From positions 1-38,736 of the forward strand of contig JASJYH010000015.1 in assembly GCA_030123675.1 (NCBI GenBank): a DNA stretch of 38,736 nucleotides, in the 5' to 3' direction. The position numbers and the translations under genes are program-made. The DNA comes from Anaerolineae bacterium. Its GTDB lineage: Bacteria; Chloroflexota; Anaerolineae; Anaerolineales; Villigracilaceae. Position 1 is the first letter of the stretch; each line of letters starts with the position of its first letter. The notes below the pieces were generated by a model. It was given only the letters and a program-made list of their open reading frames with translations. It did not search any database and was not told where the DNA came from. Shown piece by piece: positions 25,336 to 35,408 of this stretch.

Positions 25336-26091
25336 ATGTCAAAAATTATATCGATCCATTCTTTCCGTGGGGGTACAGGAAAATCAAATACAACTGCAAA
25401 TTTGGCTGCACTGCTGGCGATGGACGGTTTTCGCGTAGGCATTGTAGATACTGACATTCAATCGCCCGGTATTCATGTGATTTTCGGCATGGATGATTCG
25501 GACATGAAACATTCACTCAATGATTATTTGTGGGGCAAGTGTGATATCAAAGATGCGGCTCATGATGTGACCGGAAAGTTGGGCGCTGATGTCAAAGGGC
25601 AGCTCTTTCTGATCCCATCCAGCATTAAAGCGGGAGAGATTGCCCGTATTCTGCGAGAAGGATATGATGTCGGTTTGCTAACAGATGGGTTCCGTGATTT
25701 GGTCGATAAATTGGAACTTGATTACCTCTTAATAGATACACATCCCGGATTGAACGAAGAGACTTTGCTCTCGATGGCGATCTCACAGGCGCTAATCATT
25801 ATCATGCGCCCTGATTCGCAGGATTACCAAGGTACTGCAGTCACAGTTGATATAGCGCGTAAACTGGATGTGCCCAACATGCTGATGGTGGTCAATAAAA
25901 CCCCGCAAGCTTTTGAGCTAGAGGATGTGCGCGAACGCGTTGAAAAATCTTTTAATTGCGAAGTGGTCTCGGTGATACCCCACTCAGAGGAAATGATGGT
26001 GCTGGCCAGCTCGGAACTTTTTGTTGTCCGCTACCCGGACGACCCGGTGACCAAAGAATTCAGAATCATCGTAGATAAAATAAAGGCTTGA
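25336..26091 (+). CDS. MinD/ParA-like P-loop ATPase (paralogue 2)
   Basis: A 251-residue ATPase closely similar to the product of 19640-20419 over its whole length. The shared N-terminus includes SIHSFRGGTGKSN (Lys16, Ser17), VDTDIQSPGIH (Asp38, Asp40) and the Walker B LDYLLIDTHPGLNEETL. All ATP-binding residues are intact, and as in paralogue 1 the MinD signature lysine is Arg11. The C-terminal third differs from paralogue 1 (CEVVSVIPHSEEMMVLASSELFVVRYPDDPVT), which may set partner choice. That region instead resembles the third protein at 26551. Its TGA overlaps the ATG of the small winged-helix-like gene, so both are translationally coupled. A strong promoter lies upstream. Confidence 0.92.
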   Translation: MSKIISIHSFRGGTGKSNTTANLAALLAMDGFRVGIVDTDIQSPGIHVIFGMDDSDMKHSLNDYLWGKCDIKDAAHDVTGKLGADVKGQLFLIPSSIKAGEIARILREGYDVGLLTDGFRDLVDKLELDYLLIDTHPGLNEETLLSMAISQALIIIMRPDSQDYQGTAVTVDIARKLDVPNMLMVVNKTPQAFELEDVRERVEKSFNCEVVSVIPHSEEMMVLASSELFVVRYPDDPVTKEFRIIVDKIKA

Positions 26092-26459
26092 TGCAATTTT
26101 CCAAAAGCGGGCCCCCTAAAAAAGATGACCGCCTTGGCAATTATATGTGGGAGTTGGAACATCGCCCGCAGTCTAAAATATTGCCCTCAGATGTTCTAAA
26201 ATTCTCCGATCCTTTACGGGCTGTATTAAATCAGGCAGCCCGCATAGGTCGGATATCACTTTCAGAGGTAAGCAAACTGCTTGATTTGCCGCCCGAACAG
26301 GCACAGCGTGTAATAGATCTTATTGTTGAAAAAGATTTTTTACGCCGGCCTTCTTCATTAGGAGATAATCCTGTTTACGAAACTCGGCTGGCAGTACGTA
26401 CTAGAAAATTGAATGATGAGCTGCCAAAAGAGATCTTAAACAAATTAGATGACCTTTAG
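26091..26459 (+). CDS. Small winged-helix-like protein, partner of MinD paralogue 2
   Basis: A 122-residue protein of unknown family. After a polar N-terminus, residues about 36-95 read as a winged-helix unit: LKFSDPLRAVLNQAARIGRISLSEVSKLLDLPPEQAQRVIDLIVEKDFLRR, then a short hairpin VYETRLAV and a final helix. The size, fold and position next to a MinD-like gene match the protein at 19034-19405, though direct sequence likeness is low. The start overlaps the ATPase stop (TGATG); a TTG three bases earlier is a less likely start. A terminator-like hairpin follows at 26495. Confidence 0.7.
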   Translation: MQFSKSGPPKKDDRLGNYMWELEHRPQSKILPSDVLKFSDPLRAVLNQAARIGRISLSEVSKLLDLPPEQAQRVIDLIVEKDFLRRPSSLGDNPVYETRLAVRTRKLNDELPKEILNKLDDL

Positions 26460-26494
26460 AATCCCAAAGAAGCAACATACTTAGTGGAATATGC

Positions 26495-26530
26495 AGAGCG
26501 CGGTATTCATTGCAAAACCGCGCTCTTCTT
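26495..26530 (+). terminator. Intrinsic terminator or attenuator between MinD paralogues 2 and 3
   Basis: Arms AGAGCGCGGT (26495-26504) and ACCGCGCTCT (26517-26526) pair perfectly around a 12-base loop, followed by TCTT. It ends 20 bases before the start of the third MinD-like gene, so that gene may be read only by partial read-through or from its own promoter. Confidence 0.7.
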
Positions 26531-26550
26531 GATTGAGTCTGGAAGATAGT

Positions 26551-27297
26551 ATGGCTAAGATCGTTACGTTCCATTCATATCGCAGGGGTACTGGTAGGAC
26601 GAGTATACTGGCGAGTCTTTCTGTGATTCTAGCCCGCCAAGGTAAGCGAGTAGGCATCGTAGATACCAATATTCAGTCACCCAGCGCACATATTCTATTC
26701 AAGCTTCAAGATAAGGATATTGGCTACACCCTCGATAATTTCCTGTGGGGCGAATCTGAGCTCGAGCAAACTATCTATGATGTTTCGAAGATCGCAAATT
26801 CTGCTTCGGGGCGAATTTTCCTAATTCCCTCTAGTGACAATATGGCTCGCATAATGCGCGTTTTGAAAGAGGGTATTGATGTCACTCTGTTGACCTCAGC
26901 CTTTTCAAAATTCGATGAATTGCGCGATTTAGATTTTATATTTCTTGATTCGAGCTCCGGAATTACCGAGGATATTTTACTTACAATGGCTGTGGCTGAT
27001 ATTCTTATGGTTGTTATGCGACTTGACGAACAGGATTATCAAGGCGTCAGCATGATACTCGATCTGGCCAAACGATTAGAGCTGCCACGTAGCATGGTTA
27101 TTGTCAATGATATCCACGGGGGGTACGCGTTAAAAGAAGTGGAAAAACAAATCGGGGTCACCTTCAAATGCGAAGTCGGCGGGGCGATACCACATTCAGA
27201 TGAATTCCTGAGGTTGGCGAGCGAAGATATTTTTGTGCTACGTTTTCCTGAGCACCCAATAACTGGGACGTTGGAAAAAATCGCTGCCAAAATTTAA
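26551..27297 (+). CDS. MinD-like protein with lost ATPase residues (paralogue 3, probable pseudo-ATPase)
   Basis: A 248-residue protein that aligns along its length with the two MinD-like ATPases but has changes at the key sites. The P-loop RGGTGKS becomes RRGTGRT (Gly12 to Arg, Lys16 to Arg). Asp40 of DTD becomes Asn (DTNIQSPS). The Walker B loop DTHPG becomes DSSSG. Asp38 and the fold-forming residues remain, and the frame is intact, so it is likely expressed and selected as a non-hydrolysing partner. The ATG at 26551 is chosen because GGAAG (26541-26545) precedes it; a TTG at 26533 lies in the terminator tail. It probably forms mixed dimers with paralogue 2 or acts as a regulator (inference). 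Confidence 0.85.
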   Translation: MAKIVTFHSYRRGTGRTSILASLSVILARQGKRVGIVDTNIQSPSAHILFKLQDKDIGYTLDNFLWGESELEQTIYDVSKIANSASGRIFLIPSSDNMARIMRVLKEGIDVTLLTSAFSKFDELRDLDFIFLDSSSGITEDILLTMAVADILMVVMRLDEQDYQGVSMILDLAKRLELPRSMVIVNDIHGGYALKEVEKQIGVTFKCEVGGAIPHSDEFLRLASEDIFVLRFPEHPITGTLEKIAAKI

Positions 27298-29600
<2,303 letters not shown>

Positions 29601-29771
29601 AAACACTGGATTGGGGGAATCATAGGTTATGGTAAATTCGATATTTGGTTCCCAAAAAGGGCTAGGGTACCTATAATGAAGGTCGATTAAATATCATAGT
29701 AAGCAACCATAACTGGACAGAACAGCCTGCCTGGGCTAAACTAAGCCGAAATCTTTTTTGGAGGATTTTTT

Positions 29772-30980
29772 ATGGATTTGAAGAAAACCGATGACGCTGT
29801 TATGCGTCGTGTGCATGCCATCAATCAACGCGTAAAATATGGCAAGGATAATAATCTTTATTTTTACAATCAGGCAATCGAAGAGTTGCGTGGTGGTGCA
29901 AAGGTTTTGGTCAATGGCCGTGAAATGGGCATGTACGCTTCATACGGATACCTGGGGTTGCTCGGCCACGAACGTATTGGAGCAGCTGCCAAAGCCGCTA
30001 TCGACGAGTATGGAACCGGCACGCATGGTGTTCGCAGTTTGGCCGGCACACTTACAATCCATTACGAATTAGAAGAGACCATTGCTGAATTCAAAAACGC
30101 CGAAGCAGCCATAACTTATTCCTCAGGATACGCAACAAACCTGACGGTTGTCTCCACCCTAATGGGGCGGGGTGACTATGTTCTCTCTGACAAGTACAAT
30201 CATGCCTCCATTGTGGATGGCTGTCTCATGTCTGGTGCAGAATTCCGCCGTTTTCGTCACAATGACATGGCCGATCTTGAGAAGCGCCTCGAAGAGGTGC
30301 CGCCAGATCGTTCTAAACTAGTGATTGCAGATTCGGTCTTTAGCATGGACGGAGATATCATAGACCTGCCTGCGGTGGTTAAACTGTGCAAGAAGTACGG
30401 TGCGTGGTTGATGATCGATGAAGCCCACTCAATCGGGGTCTTGGGGGCCACTGGGCGCGGCATCGAGGAGCACTTTGGCCTGGAGGATGTGATCGATATT
30501 AAGATGGGCACCCTGAGTAAAACCATCCCCTCCGTGGGTGGTTATGTGGCAGCCAAGAAGGAAATAATTTCCTACCTACGCCATGCCAGTCGGGCCTACA
30601 TTTTTTCTGCCGCACTTCCACCCGCACAGGCTGCGGCCGCCAATGAGGCTTTCAAGGTCATCCTGGACGAACCTTGGCGCATCGAAAAACTCAATCAGAA
30701 TACACAGCAGTTCATTAATGGCTTAAAAAGCTTGGGCTTTGACACTATGCTAACTGAAACAGCCATTGTTCCCGTCTTTTGTGGTTCGGACGATTCAGCT
30801 TTTCTGCTCACACGCGCAGCCCAAAATAAGGATGTGTTTGTGTTACCGGTGGTTTCACCGGCAGTTCCAGAGGGATCCGCGCGCTTGCGCGCCACTGTAA
30901 CCGCGGCGCACGAAACCGAAGAAATTGATTATGCTATGGAAGTAATTGGTAAAGCGGGCAAGGAAATCGGGATTATATAA
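29772..30980 (+). CDS. PLP-dependent alpha-oxoamine synthase (Kbl/BioF/serine palmitoyltransferase family)
   Basis: A 402-residue fold-type I enzyme that joins an amino acid with an acyl-CoA, losing CO2. Family blocks are YGYLGLLGHERIGAAAKAAIDEYGTGTHGVRSLAGTLTIHYELE, the SGYATNL segment, and DEAHSIGVLGATGRGIEEHFG. The PLP Lys is in GTLSKTIPSVGGYVAA. The SAALPPAQAAAA block follows. Known members make 2-amino-3-ketobutyrate (kbl), 8-amino-7-oxononanoate (bioF) or sphingoid bases (spt). The sequence does not decide which, and no bio, tdh or lipid gene is nearby. GGAGG lies seven bases before the ATG. A long hairpin follows at 31084. Confidence 0.85.
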   Translation: MDLKKTDDAVMRRVHAINQRVKYGKDNNLYFYNQAIEELRGGAKVLVNGREMGMYASYGYLGLLGHERIGAAAKAAIDEYGTGTHGVRSLAGTLTIHYELEETIAEFKNAEAAITYSSGYATNLTVVSTLMGRGDYVLSDKYNHASIVDGCLMSGAEFRRFRHNDMADLEKRLEEVPPDRSKLVIADSVFSMDGDIIDLPAVVKLCKKYGAWLMIDEAHSIGVLGATGRGIEEHFGLEDVIDIKMGTLSKTIPSVGGYVAAKKEIISYLRHASRAYIFSAALPPAQAAAANEAFKVILDEPWRIEKLNQNTQQFINGLKSLGFDTMLTETAIVPVFCGSDDSAFLLTRAAQNKDVFVLPVVSPAVPEGSARLRATVTAAHETEEIDYAMEVIGKAGKEIGII

Positions 30981-31083
30981 ATGCAGATTAAAAAAAATTG
31001 ACATTTAAGTAAAGTGAATATTTGCTTAATACTTTTCTTATGACATGCCATGCTAAAGAGAAGCATCTTCATTATTCACGATA

Positions 31084-31123
31084 CAGGCGAGCGGTATCAA
31101 ATTATTTTGAAACCGTTCGCCTG
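31084..31123. terminator. Long hairpin after the PLP enzyme gene
   Basis: Arms 31084-31095 and 31112-31123 pair with one G-T wobble, and an inner TCAAA/TTTGA stem extends it. No T run follows, so it may be a weak terminator or a structural element. Confidence 0.55.
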
Positions 31124-31186
31124 ACTTGAATTATTTATATGTTAGTCTAGTAAAATAACAATTAGCTAATGAGTAGTGGGTTTGAA

Positions 31187-31484
31187 TTAATCTCTAACCG
31201 CGGTAAATTGCTTAGAATATTTTAGTTCAATAAATCCAAGGGTGATCAGTTCAAAGCTTAAGAGCACTACCAAGCGGTGAATAACCGGGTCCCAACCTCC
31301 GCCAAAAGTAAAATAGCGTCCTTCTAAGGTCGCCAGCAAATGCGCGCTACCTGTCCACCAATGCGCCAATGGTTATAAAACTGGATGCGCGGCCCAAGAT
31401 GCCCCCAACACCTCTCACAGTTGCGATCATCCAGATCGCTGATACGATCAAGCCAAGGACTAGTACCCATCTGATAGTGTCCAT
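31187..31484 (-). pseudogene. Small membrane-protein gene with a frameshift
   Basis: An ATG at 31484, with GGAGG a few bases upstream, begins MDTIRWVLVLGLIVSAIWMIATVRGVGGILGRASSFITIGALVDR and then meets TAG. A second frame carries on from near 31370: AHLLATLEGRYFTFGGGWDPVIHRLVVLLSFELITLGFIELK, ending at 31187. Together they make a protein of about 98 residues with two or three hydrophobic helices. One indel between 31360 and 31385 would explain it. I do not recognise the family. It is the last of three same-strand genes after OsmC, all but the first damaged. A sequencing error at this one site is possible. Confidence 0.6.
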
Positions 31485-31569
31485 TGTTGCCTCCTCCAAT
31501 TTCATGAATGGAATACACGACACTTATTAACCTTGTAGTTGGCCAGACAATTATTATATATCAAATATA

Positions 31570-31660
31570 TCAAGCAGAGCAACTTCCTTCAACGGGATAC
31601 CCTGCCTCCGTCCAATCTTCTATGCCGCCTGCGTATCATCGGATATTTGGGTAGCAGGCG
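31570..31660 (-). pseudogene. Rhodanese-domain remnant (C-terminal end only)
   Basis: On the minus strand the frame reads ACYPNIR, then an in-frame TGA, then YAGGIEDWTEAGYPVEGSCSA and a stop. This is the typical final strand and helix of a rhodanese (sulfurtransferase) domain. The active-site Cys loop and everything before it are missing: the roughly 50 bases between this and the OsmC gene show no rhodanese likeness. It is a deletion remnant with a nonsense codon. The neighbouring OsmC gene suggests a former sulfur/peroxide-stress operon. Confidence 0.65.
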
Positions 31661-31712
31661 TTGTCTAAGACTGGATAGGGATATATGCTTGTAATGCAAT
31701 AGGGGTAAAACC

Positions 31713-32135
31713 TTAATTCAGAATCTTAGTTCGTATTTTCGTTTCGGAAATCAATGTGCGCTGGACAGGACACTTCTCTGAAATATCTTTGAGCCTGCCC
31801 AACTGATTATTATCCAAAGCTCCTAGAAATTTGATCTCGGTTTGGATAATATCCACTTTCGCATTCGGATCACTTTCACAATCTTCACAATCCCTGGCGT
31901 GGATTTTTTCTGTACTCATAGTTAATTCAACTCCGGTTAATGGCCAGCCTTTGTGTCGGGCATACATTTGCACGGTAATGATTTTGCATGCGGCCAGCGA
32001 ACTCAACAAAAGATCATACGGATTTGGGCCGGTATCATTACCGCCAACACCTATTGGCTCGTCTGATCTAATCATGTGATTTGGTGTATTGATCTCTACT
32101 TGAAAATTTTCTAGGCTTCGGGCGCTTATTGCCAT
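31713..32135 (-). CDS. OsmC/Ohr-family peroxiredoxin-like protein
   Basis: A 140-residue protein of the OsmC family, which reduces organic peroxides using two cysteines. Both are present: the first in LLLSSLAACKIITVQMYARHKGWPL (Cys51) and the second in ISEKCPVQRTLISETKI (Cys123). The beta-strand N-terminus (FQVEINTPNHMIRSDEPIGVGGNDTGPNPYDLLL) is typical. This sub-branch is close to YhfA/YlmA-like proteins rather than Ohr; the exact role is unclear. It is divergent from the acetyl-CoA synthetase and followed on its own strand by two damaged genes. Confidence 0.88.
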   Translation of the reverse strand: MAISARSLENFQVEINTPNHMIRSDEPIGVGGNDTGPNPYDLLLSSLAACKIITVQMYARHKGWPLTGVELTMSTEKIHARDCEDCESDPNAKVDIIQTEIKFLGALDNNQLGRLKDISEKCPVQRTLISETKIRTKILN

Positions 32136-32176
32136 AGCATACTCCTTAAATCTTTTTTCCTATTTACAAGTCTATG

Positions 32177-32236
32177 TGGAAGCGAAGCGAGAAATCTTAG
32201 CTTGTATGTAAGATTTCTCTTGAGGTCGAAATGACT
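32177..32236 (-). repeat. Dispersed palindromic repeat, copy 1 (upstream of the acetyl-CoA synthetase gene)
   Basis: Its core is the inverted pair GAGAAATCTT (32189-32198) and AAGATTTCTC (32210-32219), flanked by GCGAAGCGA and TCGAAATGAC. Read on the minus strand it matches copy 2 at 34364-34426. This CATTTCGA...GATTTCTCGCT type of unit is common between genes in several phyla. Confidence 0.6.
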
Positions 32237-32313
32237 GGAAGGAAGACAGGCCTCTGCTATAATACTCCTTAACCGAACTATAAAAAAGATACAAAGAGGA
32301 GGTAATGTTCGCT

Positions 32314-34350
32314 ATGAGTAAGCAAGATGCAGAACAGGTTAGTGAGGCTGAAATTGCAGTGCATTGGGGCGAGGAAAAGCTGATCCAGCCCTCCCCTGAG
32401 TTCATTGCCCAGGCCAATATGACCGATGAAAAGATCTTCGAGCGCTTCAGCCTGGAAAACTTCCCCGATTGTTTCAAAGAATACGCCGATTTACTTGATT
32501 GGTACAAAACCTGGGACCTCACCCTAGATACGAGTGAGGCTCCCAGTTGGAAATGGTTTGTTGGCGGGCTGATCAATGCCAGCTACAACTGTGTCGACCG
32601 CCATCTCGCGCAATATAAAAATAAAGCCGCCATTATTTGGGTTCCGGAACCCGAAGAAGAATCGCATATTGTCCTGACTTATCAGGAGCTGTACGTGCGC
32701 GTGAATGAATTTGCGGCCCTGCTCAGCGATAAAACCGGCCTCAAAACCGGTGACCGCGTAACCATTCACATGCCCATGGTCCCAGAGTTGCCGGTCACCA
32801 TGTTGGCTTGTGCCCGCCTGGGAGTCATACACTCCGTTGTCTTTGGCGGCTTTAGTGGCAACGCTTGTGGGGAACGCATCGCCGATTCCGGCAGTCGCGT
32901 GCTGATCACCATGGATGGATATTATCGCAGCGGAAAACTGCTTGATCATAAAGTCAAAGCCGACGAAGCTGTAAAAACTGCTAATAAAGAAGGCCAGGAG
33001 GTCGAGCACGTGCTCGTATGGCGCCGTTATGGTGATCGAAATGCCTCAGAGGCCCCGATGGTAAAAGGCCGCGATCATTTCGTCGATGAACTACTACCAG
33101 CATATCGTGGGAAGCGCGTCGAACCGGTTCAATTACCGGCTGAAGCGCCTCTGTTCCTAATGTACACCAGCGGCACCACCGGCCGCCCCAAAGGCTGCCA
33201 GCACGGCATCGGTGGCTATTTGGCTTATGCCGCCGCCACCTCCAAGTATGTACAAGATATCCATCCTGAGGATGTCTACTGGTGCATGGCCGATATCGGC
33301 TGGATCACCGGCCACTCTTACATCGTATACGGCCCATTGGCGCTGGGAGCCACCAGTGTTATGTATGAAGGCGTACCTACCTTCCCAGATGCCGGGCGCG
33401 CCTGGCGCATCGCCGAGCAGTTAGATGTCAACATCTTCCACACCGCGCCCACTACCATCCGTATGCTGCGTAAGGCCGGCCCAGACGAACCCGCCAAATA
33501 TAATTACAACTTCAAACACATGACCACCGTCGGTGAACCGATTGAACCCGCAGTCTGGCGCTGGTACCACGAAGTGGTCGGCAAGGGTAAAGCTGTCATC
33601 GTCGATACCTACTGGCAGACCGAAACCGGCGGTTTCCTATGCAGCACCATGCCTGCAATCCATCCGATGAAAGCGGGCAGCGCTGGCCCGGCAGTCCCTG
33701 GTATTCACCCTAAAATTCTGGATGAAGACGGAAATGAAATCCCGCGCGGGGCCAACAAAGCCGGCATCCTTATCATCCAAAATCCCTGGCCGGGTCAATT
33801 CCAAACCATTTGGGGCGATCAGGAACGCTATGTTGAGACTTATTATGCCAAGTTCAACAAGGATCCCAAAAGCAAAGACTGGCGCGATTGGCCCTACATC
33901 CCAGGTGACGCGGCCATGGAAGCCGAAGATGGTTATTTCCGGATCCTGGGGCGTATGGATGACGTCATCAATGTGGCTGGTCACCGGCTGGGCACCAAGG
34001 AGCTCGAGTCTGCTTGCTTAATGGTTGACGCGATCGCAGAAGCCTCTGTTGTTCCCGTCAATGACGAGATCAAAGGCAAAGTGCCTGATATCTACATCTC
34101 ACTAAAACCAGGCTTTGAAGCCTCGGATGAGATTAAATTGGCAGTCGTAAAAACGATCGAAGAATCGATTGGAAAGATTGCACGCCCAAAAAATGTTTGG
34201 ATCGTGCCCGACATGCCCAAAACCCGTTCGGGCAAGATCATGCGGCGCGTGCTGGCCTCGATCTCCAATAATCAGGATGTTGGTGATATTACAACCCTTG
34301 CCAACCCGGATATTGTTGAAGAAGTCCGTCGGATGGTGCAAGGTAAGTAG
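32314..34350 (+). CDS. acs: Acetate-CoA ligase (AMP-forming acetyl-CoA synthetase)
   Basis: This enzyme makes acetyl-CoA from acetate, ATP and CoA. The protein has 678 residues (681 from the upstream ATG at 32305). ANL-superfamily motifs are all visible: the phosphate loop YTSGTTGRPKG, the A5-type motif VDTYWQTETGG, DWPYIPGDAA, the hinge and A8 loop GRMDDVINVAGHRLGTKELES, and the catalytic lysine in PKTRSGKIMRR. The N-terminal cap (ASWKWFVGGLINASYNCVDRHL) matches acetyl-CoA synthetases more than longer-chain ligases. AGGAGG at 32297-32302 lies 2 bases before one ATG and 11 before the other, so the start is not settled. Two inverted copies of a repeat flank the gene. The lysine near the end may be regulated by acetylation (family knowledge). 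Confidence 0.92.
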   Translation: MSKQDAEQVSEAEIAVHWGEEKLIQPSPEFIAQANMTDEKIFERFSLENFPDCFKEYADLLDWYKTWDLTLDTSEAPSWKWFVGGLINASYNCVDRHLAQYKNKAAIIWVPEPEEESHIVLTYQELYVRVNEFAALLSDKTGLKTGDRVTIHMPMVPELPVTMLACARLGVIHSVVFGGFSGNACGERIADSGSRVLITMDGYYRSGKLLDHKVKADEAVKTANKEGQEVEHVLVWRRYGDRNASEAPMVKGRDHFVDELLPAYRGKRVEPVQLPAEAPLFLMYTSGTTGRPKGCQHGIGGYLAYAAATSKYVQDIHPEDVYWCMADIGWITGHSYIVYGPLALGATSVMYEGVPTFPDAGRAWRIAEQLDVNIFHTAPTTIRMLRKAGPDEPAKYNYNFKHMTTVGEPIEPAVWRWYHEVVGKGKAVIVDTYWQTETGGFLCSTMPAIHPMKAGSAGPAVPGIHPKILDEDGNEIPRGANKAGILIIQNPWPGQFQTIWGDQERYVETYYAKFNKDPKSKDWRDWPYIPGDAAMEAEDGYFRILGRMDDVINVAGHRLGTKELESACLMVDAIAEASVVPVNDEIKGKVPDIYISLKPGFEASDEIKLAVVKTIEESIGKIARPKNVWIVPDMPKTRSGKIMRRVLASISNNQDVGDITTLANPDIVEEVRRMVQGK

Positions 34351-34363
34351 GTCGTATTATCAA

Positions 34364-34426
34364 TCATTTCGACCAACATGTGAAATCTTTCACCCTAAAT
34401 TAGATTTCTCGCTGCGCTCGAAATTA
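34364..34426 (+). repeat. Dispersed palindromic repeat, copy 2 (downstream of the acetyl-CoA synthetase gene)
   Basis: Nested inverted pairs are ATTTCGA (34366-34372) with TCGAAAT (34418-34424) and GAAATCT (34382-34388) with AGATTTC (34402-34408). It matches copy 1 at 32177-32236 in the opposite orientation. Confidence 0.6.
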
Positions 34427-34519
34427 CACGGGGACCTTCAGAATTGACCGTGCATTGAGGTGGGTGCTATGATGGTTGAAATTGTAGATAACCGTATTCA
34501 CTTGGATGAGGAGCCTGAT

Positions 34520-35248
34520 ATGCGAAAAATTTTCTTTATTCTTATCAGCATGGTTTTGTTATCACCAATCGCGTGTAGCCCATTACCTTTCCTAGCAACC
34601 CCGACCCCCACACCTAGCGCTACAGCCACTCCTACGATCACTGCCTCCCCAACCCTGACACCCACGCAAACTGAGACGCCGCTGCCAACCGCTACATTCA
34701 CGGTACCATTTACGCCCACTCCCGAAAAGCCAGCCGTAACCGGCACAAGAAATACATTTTGTCGTTGGGGTCCCGGGACTGTCTATCGCAGCATTGGCTT
34801 TGATTTCTTGGAAGAGGGCGATATTGCGATTGCCGAAGGCCGAGATTACGACGACACCTGGTATTGGGTTGTGCTAGAAGGGTTCTCATTCCATTGTTGG
34901 GTTTCCGCTTCGATTGTCGAAGTAAATTTTGAACCAAAATCTTTGCCCTATGTACCGGTCAACGTCCCGACCAACAACCAGGTGCCCTCACCGAAGGGAG
35001 TCTCGGCTGCCCGCAACGGCAACCAGGTTGTCGTATCCTGGGGCGCAGCTCCAGCGGCTCCAGAACTTGAGTATTTGATCGAAGCCACACTGTGCTTCAA
35101 CGGCTTCCAAGCGGATCTCGCCTACAGCACAACCAACACCTCCATGAGCCTCCCAGACGATACAAATTGCTCGCAAAAATCATTCGGGCGAATGTATGTT
35201 GTCAACAAAGAGGGTTATTCAAATCCGGTTAACATCCCTTGGCCATAA
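34520..35248 (+). CDS. Exported lipoprotein with Pro/Thr stalk, SH3-like and Fn3-like parts
   Basis: A 242-residue lipoprotein. The signal peptide ends LLSPIAC (lipid Cys19). A Pro/Thr/Ala-rich stalk of about 60 residues follows (repeats of TPTPSATATPT type). Residues 80-135 resemble a bacterial SH3 domain (NTFCRWGPGTVYRSIGFDFLEEGDIAIAEGRDYDDTWYWVVLEGFSFHCWVSASIVE), with two Cys that may pair. The C-terminal about 90 residues look like a fibronectin-type beta domain (SPKGVSAARNGNQVVVSWGAAP). The start at 34520 has GAGGAG six bases upstream; the longer frame has no signal peptide. It is likely a cell-surface binding protein. No partner is evident. Confidence 0.8.
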   Translation: MRKIFFILISMVLLSPIACSPLPFLATPTPTPSATATPTITASPTLTPTQTETPLPTATFTVPFTPTPEKPAVTGTRNTFCRWGPGTVYRSIGFDFLEEGDIAIAEGRDYDDTWYWVVLEGFSFHCWVSASIVEVNFEPKSLPYVPVNVPTNNQVPSPKGVSAARNGNQVVVSWGAAPAAPELEYLIEATLCFNGFQADLAYSTTNTSMSLPDDTNCSQKSFGRMYVVNKEGYSNPVNIPWP

Positions 35249-35336
35249 TCACACAATCCGCACTCTGATTTCTCAGGCTGCCTCTGAGGGGTAAACCTTA
35301 GCCTTTGAGCAAGCATAATGGGGGCTATTTTTTGGC

Positions 35337-35365
35337 TTGACGATTTATTTAGATATGTATATAAT
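35337..35365 (+). promoter_or_regulatory. Promoter of the DtxR-type regulator operon (TTGACG, 17 bp, TATAAT)
   Basis: A near-consensus -35 box TTGACG (35337-35342) and a perfect -10 box TATAAT (35360-35365) are 17 bases apart. A start near 35372 falls inside the palindrome at 35366-35389, a layout that suits repression. Confidence 0.85.
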
Positions 35366-35389
35366 TTGATTTAGTCATTCCTAAATTAA
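35366..35389. promoter_or_regulatory. Candidate operator for the DtxR-type regulator
   Basis: Arms ATTTAG (35369-35374) and CTAAAT (35381-35386) form a perfect inverted repeat with a 6-base centre, widened by TT/AA and a wobble pair. It overlaps the expected transcription start. The TTAG...CTAA core resembles DtxR-family boxes, so metal-dependent self-repression is likely. Confidence 0.6.
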
Positions 35390-35408
35390 TATTTCAGGAA
35401 CACATGGT

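Noticed and set aside
26091-26200. A weak likeness of LGNYMWELEH near the N-terminus of the second winged-helix-like protein to the GGG[IL]W tail motif.
   Set aside because: Only the Trp and an acidic residue match, and the position is N-terminal rather than C-terminal.
30998-31031. TTGACA after the PLP enzyme gene as a plus-strand promoter.
   Set aside because: No -10 box lies at a workable distance, and no plus-strand gene follows before the minus-strand remnants.
31570-31660. The TGA inside the rhodanese remnant as a selenocysteine codon, prompted by the tRNA-Sec in the window.
   Set aside because: The active-site half of the domain is missing, the TGA is at a structural rather than catalytic position, and no convincing SECIS hairpin follows it.
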